Shown in pieces: positions 9,030 to 17,757 of a stretch of 29,527 nucleotides of DNA; within the stretch, counting starts at the first letter, position 1, and each line of letters starts with the position of its first letter. The notes below the pieces were generated by a model. The model was not told the origin of the DNA. It saw nothing but the letters and a program-made list of their open reading frames with translations, and ran no database searches. The translations under genes were made by a program, and so were the position numbers. Location of the stretch: contig CAYLYM010000041.1 of NCBI GenBank assembly GCA_964387645.1, forward strand, positions 1 through 29,527. Reading direction: 5' to 3'. Source of the stretch: CAYLYM01 sp964387645 (GTDB lineage: Bacteria; Calditrichota; Calditrichia; RBG-13-44-9).

Positions 9030-9098
9030 ACGTTCCTCTTTATAGTATTCATCTCTCATGTCATGTTATTTATTTCAGGCATAATTGCCTAATACCTG

Positions 9099-9684
9099 TC
9101 AATTTTTCTTCAGCACAACACTAACAACGGCCGCCTGCCCTTAATGATTCTGGCCTTTGTTTAATTCAACTATCTGCTCTTCTAATTTAATAAAATTAGC
9201 ATCAGGAAAATCGTTTCGCAAAATCTCAGTCAAATAGAGCAAATCTGTATTACGGGGACCGCTGGTATTGTATTTCAATTTATCTTTATGGAACACCTTC
9301 ATAATAATCATCACCCTATCGGGAACCATACTTTCGTATATCAATTGAAATATCTGTGTCCAGTACTTAGAAGAAAGATAAAAAATGAGATATTATACAC
9401 TCAAAATAATCCTTTGGCCATTTTCATTCTAACAGATTGATACATATCGTATTAAGGGAAACATTTTCCTTTTGAACCAGTTTTTTCGCTTTTTTTAAGC
9501 CATTTAAGGAGTAATCCACTGAGACGACATCCACATCTTGTTTAGCAAACCAAATACTATTTTTACCTTCGCCATCAACTACTGCCAGATTTTTCATGCA
9601 TTCTCTGAAATAAATAGATTGGAAAATAATTAAAATTATTTGACATTTTATCTTAAGTAAAATACCTTCTTTTAAATTATTCAT
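9099..9684 (-). pseudogene. Broken SAM-dependent methyltransferase
   Basis: Read on the minus strand, an upstream piece (9684-9424) carries a class-I SAM-binding motif in decayed form: NLAVVDGEGKNSIWFAKQ, then VVSVDYSLNGLKKAKKL. It ends ...INLLE then TGA at 9426-9424, where relatives have Trp. The same frame continues KWPKDYFECIISHFLSFF to a TAA. A frameshift then gives the C-terminal piece (9344-9141): VFHKDKLKYNTSGPRNTDLLYL, IKLEEQIVELNKGQNH, TAA (9141), and finally GQAAVVSVVLKKN ending at 9099. These blocks, in order, match small TehB-like methyltransferases (about 200 aa) with the LKYNSGGP..DLLY segment. Stops, a frameshift and a poor N-terminus show it is dead. It sits in the same orientation between batD and batE. 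Confidence 0.82.
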
Positions 9685-9789
9685 TCCAAAAATCAGGTAT
9701 CATACTTTAAAAAAACAAAAAGAATATCTTATAAAACAAGTAAATAAAAATACCGTCAGATCTTTTCACTTTACATCTGGTCAAAGACA

Positions 9790-11643
9790 TTAAAAATATT
9801 TTTCAAGCCTAACTAAAATATTTTCAGCCTTTTTGTAAAAATCATTCATATCTTCTTCCGCATGAGTACCAGGTGCAAAGCGGCGAAAATCAGCCTGGTC
9901 TAAACAGCTCATAAATTCTTTTTTCAACTCTCCATCCACTTTGTTTTGTGTAAAAATTTCTTCCACGTCTTCACGCATCAGGCCAGCAGCTTCACGGTTC
10001 GTCTTGTCAGCAACGTATCCCAGTAATGCTTTCGAAATAGCACCATAAAATTCAGCTACATTCCTGTTCTTCAAATGACCTTTTGCTTCACGCAACCTGA
10101 CTCGCGCCTGATGATGGGCCCTGCGACTTCGGGCATACTGAATATTTGTGGACATTTTCTCCAAATGATTTCTGTAAATCCAGGCAACCCCCAACAATAC
10201 TATTGAAAAAATGAAAGTAAAATAAAACCACCAATTTTGATGAGGCATCCAACCAATTGGCACAAATCCTGGCACTTTGTCTTTAATAAATCGAATATCT
10301 TTACCCAATAATCGAACTTCTTCTTTCGAAAGAACAGTTCCTCCGCCTACACCCATTGCCAGTTCTTTACCTTTGACGGCATAGATAGTATATTCAGGTA
10401 TTGTCAACGTGTGATACTTTTTATCTTTCGGATTAAAATATGTAATACTGGCTGCTTTAATTTTATGTTCACCAGGGACCCGAGGTATTATTACATATTC
10501 AAATTCTTTTTTACTGGAAATATAGCCACTTGATTTATCCACCGATTCAGCAATTTTAGGTTCATATACTTCAAAATCTGGGGGAAATTCTATGGGCAGC
10601 TTATTTAAAAATTTTAGGAGTCCTTTTCCTGAAATATTCACTTTATAAGAAATAGCTTCATTGGTCTGAGTTTCTCTTTTATCAACAGTAGAGTTTATTT
10701 TAAAATCACCAACAAGACCACTAAAATTAGCCGGCTTCCCCTTAACTGGCAATGGTAATACATTAATTTCAACTGTACCCGAGCTCAATCGCCTGGTAAC
10801 AACTCGGTTAAATGGATCTGAGAAGAACTCTTCAAAAAGGTCTCTTGGACGACGTCTTGGTACAACCATCTCGACATTAAATTCCATGGGAGAAATGATA
10901 ACTTTTCCAGAGCGAGAAGGGAAAACCGCAATTCGCCTGATCTCTGCAACATTGTACTGAACTCCATTTACTATTTCGGTAGTAATTCTCGGGCGTTGTG
11001 GAATAGGATATTCTTCCACCCAACAACCTGCCGCCTCTGGCAATTTCACAATTTCGGTATCCGTAATCCGCTGGCGAAAATAAACTTTATAACTAAGCGT
11101 AACCTCCTCATTGACATAAACACTTTTTTTAGATGGAACAACTTTTAAGAAAACATCTTTCGAGATATTCGTCTTTGCAGAAGGTGATCCTTCTTGTGCT
11201 ATCCGAGGTTGTATCTGGCGTTGAGGTTGTTGTTTGCTTTGTTTAACAACAGTTAATTCTATTGAATTAGAATTGTAAGTTTTTCCTTTAAAATTTACCC
11301 TTGCTGGCTCAATTCGGAATGTACCAACTTCTTTAGGCATTAACACAATCGAATATGTTTTACTGGCTGACATATTAAAATTGATAATCTGAAAAGAGGT
11401 AGAAACATTGGGGCCACCCAAAACCGCAAATTGACTTAAATCCGGCAATTGTACCTCGGGTAAATTCTGCACCGAACCACTAATTTCAACCTCGTATATA
11501 AATTGTTCATTTAAACCGACAGGATTTTTATCAACTTTAGCAGTAATTTTGATTTCCTGGGATAAGCCCAAAGAAAACAAAACCAGAACGACAAACCACA
11601 CTACAAATTGCTTTAAAAATAATATGTTACCAATCTTTCTCAA
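9790..11643 (-). CDS. batD: BatD, periplasmic/membrane aerotolerance protein
   Basis: A 617-aa protein starting at TTG 11643-11641, with AAGGAG at 11657-11652 eight bases upstream and no better ATG nearby; the start lies inside the end of batC (17-base overlap). It has a signal peptide (to about residue 29, VLFSLGLSQEI), then three or more Ig-like beta domains (KITAKVDKNPVGLNEQFIYE; later FLKVVPSKKSVYVNEEVTLSY and KINSTVDKRETQTNEAISY), one transmembrane helix at about 471-489, and a helical cytoplasmic tail with KALLGYVADK and DQADFRRFAP. This is the full BatD plan. BatD is thought to organise BatA/BatB complexes in the envelope, but its mechanism is not established. Confidence 0.88.
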   Translation of the reverse strand: MRKIGNILFLKQFVVWFVVLVLFSLGLSQEIKITAKVDKNPVGLNEQFIYEVEISGSVQNLPEVQLPDLSQFAVLGGPNVSTSFQIINFNMSASKTYSIVLMPKEVGTFRIEPARVNFKGKTYNSNSIELTVVKQSKQQPQRQIQPRIAQEGSPSAKTNISKDVFLKVVPSKKSVYVNEEVTLSYKVYFRQRITDTEIVKLPEAAGCWVEEYPIPQRPRITTEIVNGVQYNVAEIRRIAVFPSRSGKVIISPMEFNVEMVVPRRRPRDLFEEFFSDPFNRVVTRRLSSGTVEINVLPLPVKGKPANFSGLVGDFKINSTVDKRETQTNEAISYKVNISGKGLLKFLNKLPIEFPPDFEVYEPKIAESVDKSSGYISSKKEFEYVIIPRVPGEHKIKAASITYFNPKDKKYHTLTIPEYTIYAVKGKELAMGVGGGTVLSKEEVRLLGKDIRFIKDKVPGFVPIGWMPHQNWWFYFTFIFSIVLLGVAWIYRNHLEKMSTNIQYARSRRAHHQARVRLREAKGHLKNRNVAEFYGAISKALLGYVADKTNREAAGLMREDVEEIFTQNKVDGELKKEFMSCLDQADFRRFAPGTHAEEDMNDFYKKAENILVRLEKYF

Positions 11644-12442
11644 CTTTCTGTCTCCTTGCTGAAACTTTTGGTCGGCGCAATTTTTGGTTATTCTTTTCCT
11701 TACTTTTTAAAGCCTGTAAAATTCGCTCTGCCTCTTCTTTGCTTAATTCATTTTTTTTCTTAGCAGACCGCATTTCTTGTTCTTTTTGTTCTTTTTGTTC
11801 TTTCTGCTGTTCATTCTGATTTTGTTGTGCTATTTGCTGCTGTTGATCATTTTGCTCTTGTTTTTCTTGTTGGCTCAATTGCCTTTGTTCTTCTTGTTCC
11901 TGCTCAGATCCCTTCTCATTTTGCTGATTCTGTTGCTGCTTTTGTCCTTTGCTCTGTTGTTGTTGCTGTTGCTGGCTTTGCATCGGTTGTTTCTGTGCCA
12001 TTTCTTTCAACTTTGCTCTTACCAGTTCCAGATTGTGTTTGGCATCCATATCATCTGGATTCAGTTCCAGTGCCTTGACATAGCTCTGGATGGCTTCCTG
12101 GTACTTATTTAATTGGTAATAAGTATTTCCGATGTTATAGTATGTTTTTTCCTTTAAATCCACATCCTGGGTAGTCAGTGCTTTTTGGTAAGATTTTAGT
12201 GCTTCTTCATATTGCTTTTTTTTGTATAAAGCTTCACCCACATTATAGTGAGCAAGCGGATTTTCTGGATCATCTAATAATGCATCCTGAAAATGTTGAA
12301 GGGCTTCGTCCCATTGATTTTTCTCGAATGCCGCTATGCCTTTTTTTACTTTACTTCGATTTAAATCCGCTCGTGAAACATTAAACAAAGTAAAAACAAG
12401 CAATAATACAAAAAGATTTATAATTCTTTTATTTATTCTCAT
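11627..12442 (-). CDS. batC: BatC, TPR protein with Gln-rich tail
   Basis: I place the start at ATG 12442 (272 aa): it follows GGTGGC and opens directly into a signal-like hydrophobic stretch (INLFVLLLVFTLFNVSRA). The frame is open further upstream but only inside batB. Residues about 30-135 hold three TPRs (GIAAFEKNQWDEALQHFQDA, YKKKQYEEALKSYQKAL, YQLNKYQEAIQSYVKALELNP). The rest (about 150-225) is a low-complexity tail dominated by Gln, Glu and Lys with a run of seven Gln, then a basic C-terminus. Length and layout agree with BatC. It overlaps batB by 14 bases and batD by 17, so translation is probably coupled. TPRs are expected to bind other Bat proteins. Confidence 0.85.
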   Translation of the reverse strand: MRINKRIINLFVLLLVFTLFNVSRADLNRSKVKKGIAAFEKNQWDEALQHFQDALLDDPENPLAHYNVGEALYKKKQYEEALKSYQKALTTQDVDLKEKTYYNIGNTYYQLNKYQEAIQSYVKALELNPDDMDAKHNLELVRAKLKEMAQKQPMQSQQQQQQQSKGQKQQQNQQNEKGSEQEQEEQRQLSQQEKQEQNDQQQQIAQQNQNEQQKEQKEQKEQEMRSAKKKNELSKEEAERILQALKSKEKNNQKLRRPKVSARRQKVEKDW

Positions 12443-13472
12443 TGGCAGCCACCATTGCTCTAATCTGTTTAATTCTTCGCCTTTCGCCCAATAAAGTTTC
12501 AATTAAAAGAACAAGTATACCTAATAATATAAAAATTTGAAACCGGTCTTCGAACTGAGTAAATTGGCGTGAAGCTAATTCCTTTTCTTCCATAGAGGAG
12601 ATCTCATCGTAAATCTTTTCTAATTCTGATTCGCCTGTACTAGAAATGTAGTATTTCCCACCTGTTTCAAAAGCTATTTTCTCCAGGGTAAGAACATCTA
12701 ATTTTGTGGTGATGATTTTTCCCTCTCTGTTTTTCTTATATCCAATTCGATTACCATAAGCATCAAATTCAGGGATAGGAGCACCCTGGGGAGAACCAAT
12801 ACCAATAGTGTAGATCACAACACCTTCCTTGGCAGCTTCTTTTGCTACCTCGACTGGATTTCCTTCGTGATCTTCACCATCCGTAATTAAAATGAGAACC
12901 TTATGTTTTAACTCCCGGGTTACAAAAGATTTCATAGCTGTTCTGATGGCAGTTCCAATCGCTGTACCGGGTTGTGGAATAATATCGGTATCAATCTCAT
13001 CCAGAAACAATTTGGCTGCGCTATAATCCAGAGTCAATGGACACTGAACAAAAGCAATACCTGCAAAACAAATTAGCCCAATTCTATCGCCCTCTAACCT
13101 GTCGATAAAAGTGGCAATTTCGTGTTTAGCCTTTTCCAGGCGATTGGGAGCCACATCTTCGGCCAGCATACTTTTGGACACATCCAGAGCAATAAAAATA
13201 TCTACTCCTTTTCGTTTTACATTTTCCAATTTTGTTCCAATTTGTGGATCAGCTAAAGCGAAGACGAAAAAAATAAAGGCAATTAAAAGGAGAACAATTT
13301 TCCACATTTGCTTTTTTCGGCTAACAGATTGAGTTAGATATTTCACTAACTCCTCATCACCAATTTTTCGTAACAATGCCCTTTTTCTACGGAAACTCCA
13401 TGAAAAGAACAGGATGATTAACGGAACAAGCCAATAAAGCTGAAAAAAATGTGGATGCGCAAATCTTAGCAA
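12429..13472 (-). CDS. batB: BatB, von Willebrand factor A membrane protein
   Basis: A 347-aa protein beginning at TTG 13472-13470 behind GAGGTGAT; the N-terminus LRFAHPHFFQL aligns with that of BatA, which supports the TTG. Two membrane helices (about 11-27 and 57-74) precede a VWA domain with an intact MIDAS motif DVSKS (97-101), the Thr region (QCPLTLDYSAAK) and the Asp site LILITDGEDHEGN. A third membrane helix lies near the C-terminus (FQIFILLGILVLLIETLL). The VWA domain faces the periplasm by analogy with BatA/BatB of Leptospira and Bacteroides. The start is 16 bases after the batA stop. The VWA copy is related to BatA but distinct, as usual for this pair. Confidence 0.9.
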   Translation of the reverse strand: MLRFAHPHFFQLYWLVPLIILFFSWSFRRKRALLRKIGDEELVKYLTQSVSRKKQMWKIVLLLIAFIFFVFALADPQIGTKLENVKRKGVDIFIALDVSKSMLAEDVAPNRLEKAKHEIATFIDRLEGDRIGLICFAGIAFVQCPLTLDYSAAKLFLDEIDTDIIPQPGTAIGTAIRTAMKSFVTRELKHKVLILITDGEDHEGNPVEVAKEAAKEGVVIYTIGIGSPQGAPIPEFDAYGNRIGYKKNREGKIITTKLDVLTLEKIAFETGGKYYISSTGESELEKIYDEISSMEEKELASRQFTQFEDRFQIFILLGILVLLIETLLGERRRIKQIRAMVAANENK

Positions 13473-13488
13473 TTTATCACCTCATCTT

Positions 13489-14484
13489 TCAGGGTAACTT
13501 TCTCAACCAGGTATTCGACAATAAAATTTCCAGAAGTAACAATAACATTCCAACGCCAGCATAATTCACATATAATTCACTATATTTGGTGAATTCTTTG
13601 ACCTCGATTTTTGTTTTTTCCATATCGTTAATCTGTGCATAAATTTCTCGCAATTTATTTGTATCGGTTGCCCTGAAATATTCACCCCCGGTTTGCGCCG
13701 CTATTTTCTTTAAAATCTCTTCATCAATTTCCACGGGCATGTTCACATATCTTTTACCAAAGATAGGATCATTAATTGGATAAAGAGCCGTGCCACGAGT
13801 ACCCGCGCCAATAGTATAAACACGAATACCGAATGTTTGAGCGATTTGCGCAGCAGTTATGGGATTAATCTCACCCGCATTATTGCGACCGTCGGTTAAT
13901 AGAATAATGACCTTGCTCTTGGCTTTACTATCTTTCAATCGAGCAACTGCCGTCGCCACACCATTACCGATGGCCGTTCCATCCCATTCTTGGGGTGCAA
14001 CTTCAACCTTATCTAAAAGTTCTAACAAAACGCCATAATCCAACGTGAGAGGACATTGTGTAAAAGCTTCGCCGGCAAAAATCACCAGACCGATTCGGTC
14101 GTTAGTCCTGCCCTGAATGAATTCTTTGGCCACCGCTTTGGCCGCCTCAATCCGGTTTTTAGGCTTAAAATCTTCGGCCAACATGGAAGAGCTAACATCT
14201 AACACCAGCATAATGTCAATACCTTCAGTGGTGATTTCTTGTTGTCGGGCCCCGGATTGAGGCCTGGCTAGCGCTATAATAAAAAATCCAAAAATGATCA
14301 GGCGAAGTAAATATAAATTCTTACGTAATCGCTGGCGCAGAGAAACCGGAATATTTTGCATGTGTTTCAAAGTAGAATATTTAATTCTGCCAGTTAACCG
14401 ATGTCGCTTGCGAATATGATACCATGCTAAAAATGGCAAAATCAATAACAACAATAGATATTCAGGATTCGCAAACCGAAACAA
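13489..14484 (-). CDS. batA: BatA, von Willebrand factor A membrane protein
   Basis: A 331-aa protein that starts at TTG 14484-14482 with GGAGGGT upstream; the conserved BatA N-terminus (FRFANPEYLLLL) follows at once, so a later ATG would delete it. Membrane helices lie at about 7-21 and 58-73, then a VWA domain with MIDAS DVSSS (96-100), TQCPLTLDYG and VIILLTDGRNNAGE, and a C-terminal helix (VGMLLLLLEILLS). It is the first gene of the batA-batB-batC-batD series. About 208 bases separate it from the DUF4340 gene upstream, enough for an internal promoter. BatA-type proteins work with MoxR ATPases in envelope stress and aerotolerance; the molecular substrate is not known. Confidence 0.9.
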   Translation of the reverse strand: MFRFANPEYLLLLLILPFLAWYHIRKRHRLTGRIKYSTLKHMQNIPVSLRQRLRKNLYLLRLIIFGFFIIALARPQSGARQQEITTEGIDIMLVLDVSSSMLAEDFKPKNRIEAAKAVAKEFIQGRTNDRIGLVIFAGEAFTQCPLTLDYGVLLELLDKVEVAPQEWDGTAIGNGVATAVARLKDSKAKSKVIILLTDGRNNAGEINPITAAQIAQTFGIRVYTIGAGTRGTALYPINDPIFGKRYVNMPVEIDEEILKKIAAQTGGEYFRATDTNKLREIYAQINDMEKTKIEVKEFTKYSELYVNYAGVGMLLLLLEILLSNTWLRKLP

Positions 14485-14505
14485 AACTTTTACCCTCCAC
14501 CAGTC

Positions 14506-14525
14506 AAATTAAAAATTTTTAATTT
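14506..14525. promoter_or_regulatory. 20-bp perfect A/T palindrome upstream of batA
   Basis: AAATTAAAAATTTTTAATTT is a perfect 20-base palindrome about 20 bases before the batA start, just upstream of its Shine-Dalgarno. It could be an operator, or simply a chance result of the A/T richness. It has no loop and no G/C, so it is not a convincing terminator. Confidence 0.3.
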
Positions 14526-14692
14526 AATCTAAATTTAAAACCGAATATATTAATGATTTAATCACCCCTATAAACACCACTATTCAAATCATCCCTGTTA
14601 AGCGTGATCATCATTTTAAAATCAAGTGATATTTAAACGAACCTTTTCACCACTTTCTTTAAATCTTATTATTAAAGAATACTAAAAATTCA

Positions 14693-16072
14693 TTAAGCCT
14701 CAGTTTTTGTATCTTCTTCTTTTTTCTCTTCCTCTGGTTCAAGTATATCATCTAACTTCAACTTCAATTCTTTGAGTTTCCTTTTAGTTATCAAATAAAC
14801 TGAATCATATTTATTAACCATGGCATAGATACGATCACCTTTCACTTTGCCAAGCATGACTTCAATGACCAATTTAACATCATTATAAAGTGAAATTTTC
14901 AAGCTTGGTTTATCCAGTCCATAAAGCGATTTATTTATATTACCATCTTTCACATATTCTGCAATTTTAGTAAAATTCAAATCAGAGAGGAATGAACTGA
15001 TTTTACCGGATTTAATTTTCCGGACTTCCCCACCTTCTTCTTCTAACACCCAAACATTACCGGAATCTCTAACAACAGTAAATGTTGTGTCTGAATAAGA
15101 AATAGTAATACGATCAATTTCACTGCGTTCAAAATCAGCTAAATCGGGATCACGATAATGGTTTAACTTTTTATTCAGATCTCTTACTAATAAAGAATCC
15201 ACTTCAAAAATAGGATTCCGATCATCATCTTTAGCATAATACTTTCCATCAATTTTCTTGCTAATATATAGGGTTCGTCTTCCTTCCTCCTGACCCAGTA
15301 GAACATCCACCTGAATCATTGGTTTTTTCAAGCCATATTTTACCAACTGTGTACCTTCCTCATCCACAAAAGATTTTGCCCGGTTATAAAGCAACCGGCT
15401 GATAATACTGCTAATTTTGCTGTCATCGGCGGGCCGATTGATTGTTTTAATATCCCAGTCAGAAACTTCCGTTTTAATAAATTCAAATTTGCCGTGGGAA
15501 TTACGCAATACCAGGCCACGAACCTGATTTCGCTTGAAATGCAAAAGTTTTTTATCCCTTAAATCATATAGTTTTTTATCAAAAGAATTTTTAATGTATT
15601 GATTGGTAGTAAAAACAACTGAATCGGTTTTACTACAAAAAACATAAGCTCCAACAGGAGTTTTATCACCAAACCGAATAGAATCAGTTGTACCATCTTT
15701 TAACCTTAAATTAACCACAATAGCCTTTTCATCCAAACCAAACTCAGACAATTCATTTGGGTTAATTTTAAACTCTTTATCTTTTTTTGCATTGCTCAAA
15801 TTATTGATCATGGAATTTATGGTCGATTCATCTGTTCCAGTGGAAATGGGGTCAGTAATTCTCCATTCATCATGTATTTTCTTTATTAAAAACGTTCCAT
15901 GGTCATTCTTAATCTTCAGCGTCTCCAGGCTGTCTTTATTAAAAGAAAAAATCTTTTTGGATTGTTCTTTCAACTTTTCAGTTTTTTCATGATGTTTAAA
16001 TTCCACAAAATAAACATAGCCTCCAAGAAACACTAAGACGATGAAAAGTACAATTGTATTTCTGAAATTCAT
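14693..16072 (-). CDS. DUF4340 domain membrane-anchored protein
   Basis: The start is ATG 16072 (459 aa), four bases after GGAGGT; a GTG two codons earlier overlaps that ribosome site and was rejected. A single N-terminal helix (TIVLFIVLVFLGGYVYFVEF) anchors a large extracytoplasmic part made of repeated DUF4340 units. The pattern 'lxixndhGtflikK...eWrITDPIsTgtDestInsminnL' appears near residues 50-95 and again later (FEFIKTEVSDWDIKTINRPADDSKISSIIS near 200; DSGNVWVLEEEGGEVRKIKSGKISSFLSDL near 345). GDKTPVGAYVF is the usual central signature. The tail is Glu/Lys-rich. DUF4340 genes are commonly next to GldG-type ABC transporter genes, as here, and the protein is probably an accessory of that transporter; no biochemical function is known to me. 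Confidence 0.85.
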   Translation of the reverse strand: MNFRNTIVLFIVLVFLGGYVYFVEFKHHEKTEKLKEQSKKIFSFNKDSLETLKIKNDHGTFLIKKIHDEWRITDPISTGTDESTINSMINNLSNAKKDKEFKINPNELSEFGLDEKAIVVNLRLKDGTTDSIRFGDKTPVGAYVFCSKTDSVVFTTNQYIKNSFDKKLYDLRDKKLLHFKRNQVRGLVLRNSHGKFEFIKTEVSDWDIKTINRPADDSKISSIISRLLYNRAKSFVDEEGTQLVKYGLKKPMIQVDVLLGQEEGRRTLYISKKIDGKYYAKDDDRNPIFEVDSLLVRDLNKKLNHYRDPDLADFERSEIDRITISYSDTTFTVVRDSGNVWVLEEEGGEVRKIKSGKISSFLSDLNFTKIAEYVKDGNINKSLYGLDKPSLKISLYNDVKLVIEVMLGKVKGDRIYAMVNKYDSVYLITKRKLKELKLKLDDILEPEEEKKEEDTKTEA

Positions 16073-16114
16073 GATCACCTCCGATTAAAGCAGTTGAACT
16101 CCTCCAATCGCATT

Positions 16115-16147
16115 AGCCTGCCGAAATCCAATCATATTCAGCAGGCT
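16115..16147 (-). repeat. Inverted repeat between the GldG-like and DUF4340 genes
   Basis: AGCCTGC (16115-16121) and GCAGGCT (16141-16147) form a perfect seven-base-pair stem with a 19-base loop in the 100 bases between two co-directional genes. On the coding strand no T-run follows, so it is not a standard terminator. It may stabilise or split the transcript, or be a palindromic repeat unit. Confidence 0.45.
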
Positions 16148-16172
16148 TTACGACAATATTCTTCAGAAAATA

Positions 16173-17681
16173 CTATTTTCGCCTGAAGTAAATAACAACA
16201 CCAGTAATCACTACCAGCAATGGTAAACCAAAGACGCTTAAATAAAGTATTTTTTTACTATCTTTTTGAGTTAGATTTACCCGGCGATCATCGACTTCCT
16301 TGGGCCGAATGGTAATCATGTCTTCTTCTTCTGCTAACCAGTTAATAATGTTCAAAAACAAGTCGTAGTTTCCTGAATTACGAATATATGCATTATTAGC
16401 AAAATCAGAATCCCCTATAACCAAAATACGGGCTTTTTTATTATCCTTAACTGTCTTACTCGAAACTACTGCCAGAGGAACCGGACCTTTGAGATCCTTA
16501 TCTTCATCAAATTTCACCGGCGGTTTATTATAATCTGTTTCTCCCCAACTGCTTGGTGTTGTTCGGAATAAGACCTGATTTGTAAAAGAGGGATCACCTT
16601 CGGAAGTTGCTTCAACAGAACAAGCTACGGGGAAAAAGGTCATTGTACGGAATTCTTTGAAAAGATCATGTTTAGTGTAGCGTGTAACCAATGGCACTTC
16701 CGGTCCCATACCAAAAAGTTGTCCAACACCGCTCACGTCTACAACAATATTATCGCCCACTTTGATCTTAAACTGCTTTAAGAAATCCACCAGAGCCGGC
16801 TTCCATTGCGGATCAATCAAGACCAAAAGTTTACCACCATTCTCGATGTATTTTTTTATTGTATCTAATTCGAATTGGAAAAAGTCTGCTTTAGGTCCAG
16901 CAATCACTAACACAGAACAATCTTCAGGGATTTTCTTCTCCTGGGCCAGGTTAATCTTTTTTAGCTGAAAGTTATCTTTCTTAATACCTTCTCCTGCTGT
17001 TTTGTAGCCCTGAGGATCATCTTGCTCATAATCTCTTTCGCCATGACCGGTAGTGAAATAAATGATCTTATCCAATTCACGGGTAACTTTCATAATGGCA
17101 TTGGTCAAATTACTTTCATTCAATTCCGTGATCGTCTCCCGTTTGCCATCACACTCAACCACCACCGTATTATATTGGGCCACATTGTAACGCCGGGCCA
17201 GTTGGGGCTTCTCATTGGGATCAATAAATTCAAAACTCACATACCTAGAACGAAAAGCATATTCTTCAAGCAAATCCTTGGCAACAATTTCATCCGATTT
17301 TTTATAAAATGCATATATTTTTACGTCCTTTTTTAATCCATTCAAAACGGATTTAGTCTGTTCAGACAGACTGTATAATCCTTTCGATGTTAAATCCGCT
17401 CGTAAATGATGACGATTGGTAATGAAAGCCAATAAAATAATGATGCCAAGAACTATTAAAGCTGAAACAAACGCGTTCGCTCCATATTTGACAGACCTTT
17501 TGCTTATTTTTTTCTTACGGAATTGAAAATAGTAATAAGTACCCAATCCAGCAATGATGAGTCCTAAAATGAGCGAGATTGTGGACACCCAATCCCATAA
17601 TTGGTTAAGTGAAAAATTAACAAAACTATAAATAATCAATAATATTCCCACAATCAGTGCGATGTCAGCATACCGTTTCAT
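16173..17681 (-). CDS. GldG-family ABC transporter accessory protein
   Basis: A 502-aa protein with ATG after GGAGGA. Three membrane helices lie at about 7-27, 33-52 and 71-91. After RADLTSKGLYSLSEQTKSVLNGLKKDV (near 93-119), the standard opening of the Gldg/ABC_transp_aux domain, comes an extracytoplasmic domain with IYFTTGHGERDYEQDD and LLVLIDPQWKPALVDFLKQF, then GDSDFANNAYIRNSGNYDLFLNIINWLAEEEDMI, and a C-terminal helix (about 478-498). It matches GldG of the GldA-F-G transporter known from gliding Bacteroidetes, but the family is much wider than gliding organisms. It is the third component after the ATPase and permease genes and probably forms one complex with them and the DUF4340 protein. 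Confidence 0.85.
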   Translation of the reverse strand: MKRYADIALIVGILLIIYSFVNFSLNQLWDWVSTISLILGLIIAGLGTYYYFQFRKKKISKRSVKYGANAFVSALIVLGIIILLAFITNRHHLRADLTSKGLYSLSEQTKSVLNGLKKDVKIYAFYKKSDEIVAKDLLEEYAFRSRYVSFEFIDPNEKPQLARRYNVAQYNTVVVECDGKRETITELNESNLTNAIMKVTRELDKIIYFTTGHGERDYEQDDPQGYKTAGEGIKKDNFQLKKINLAQEKKIPEDCSVLVIAGPKADFFQFELDTIKKYIENGGKLLVLIDPQWKPALVDFLKQFKIKVGDNIVVDVSGVGQLFGMGPEVPLVTRYTKHDLFKEFRTMTFFPVACSVEATSEGDPSFTNQVLFRTTPSSWGETDYNKPPVKFDEDKDLKGPVPLAVVSSKTVKDNKKARILVIGDSDFANNAYIRNSGNYDLFLNIINWLAEEEDMITIRPKEVDDRRVNLTQKDSKKILYLSVFGLPLLVVITGVVIYFRRK

Positions 17682-17757
17682 AAATCTTTATTCCTCCACT
17701 CAATTTTCAATCATTTTTTATAAAAACAATTCACATACAAACCACAATTTTATAAAA

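Noticed and set aside
11777..12112. Leu/Phe-rich plus-strand frame
   Set aside because: It is the mirror image of the Gln-rich, low-complexity tail of BatC; CAA/CAG repeats read on the other strand give Leu codons.
16076..16078. GTG start for the DUF4340 gene
   Set aside because: The GTG is part of the GGAGGTGATC ribosome site of the ATG at 16072.
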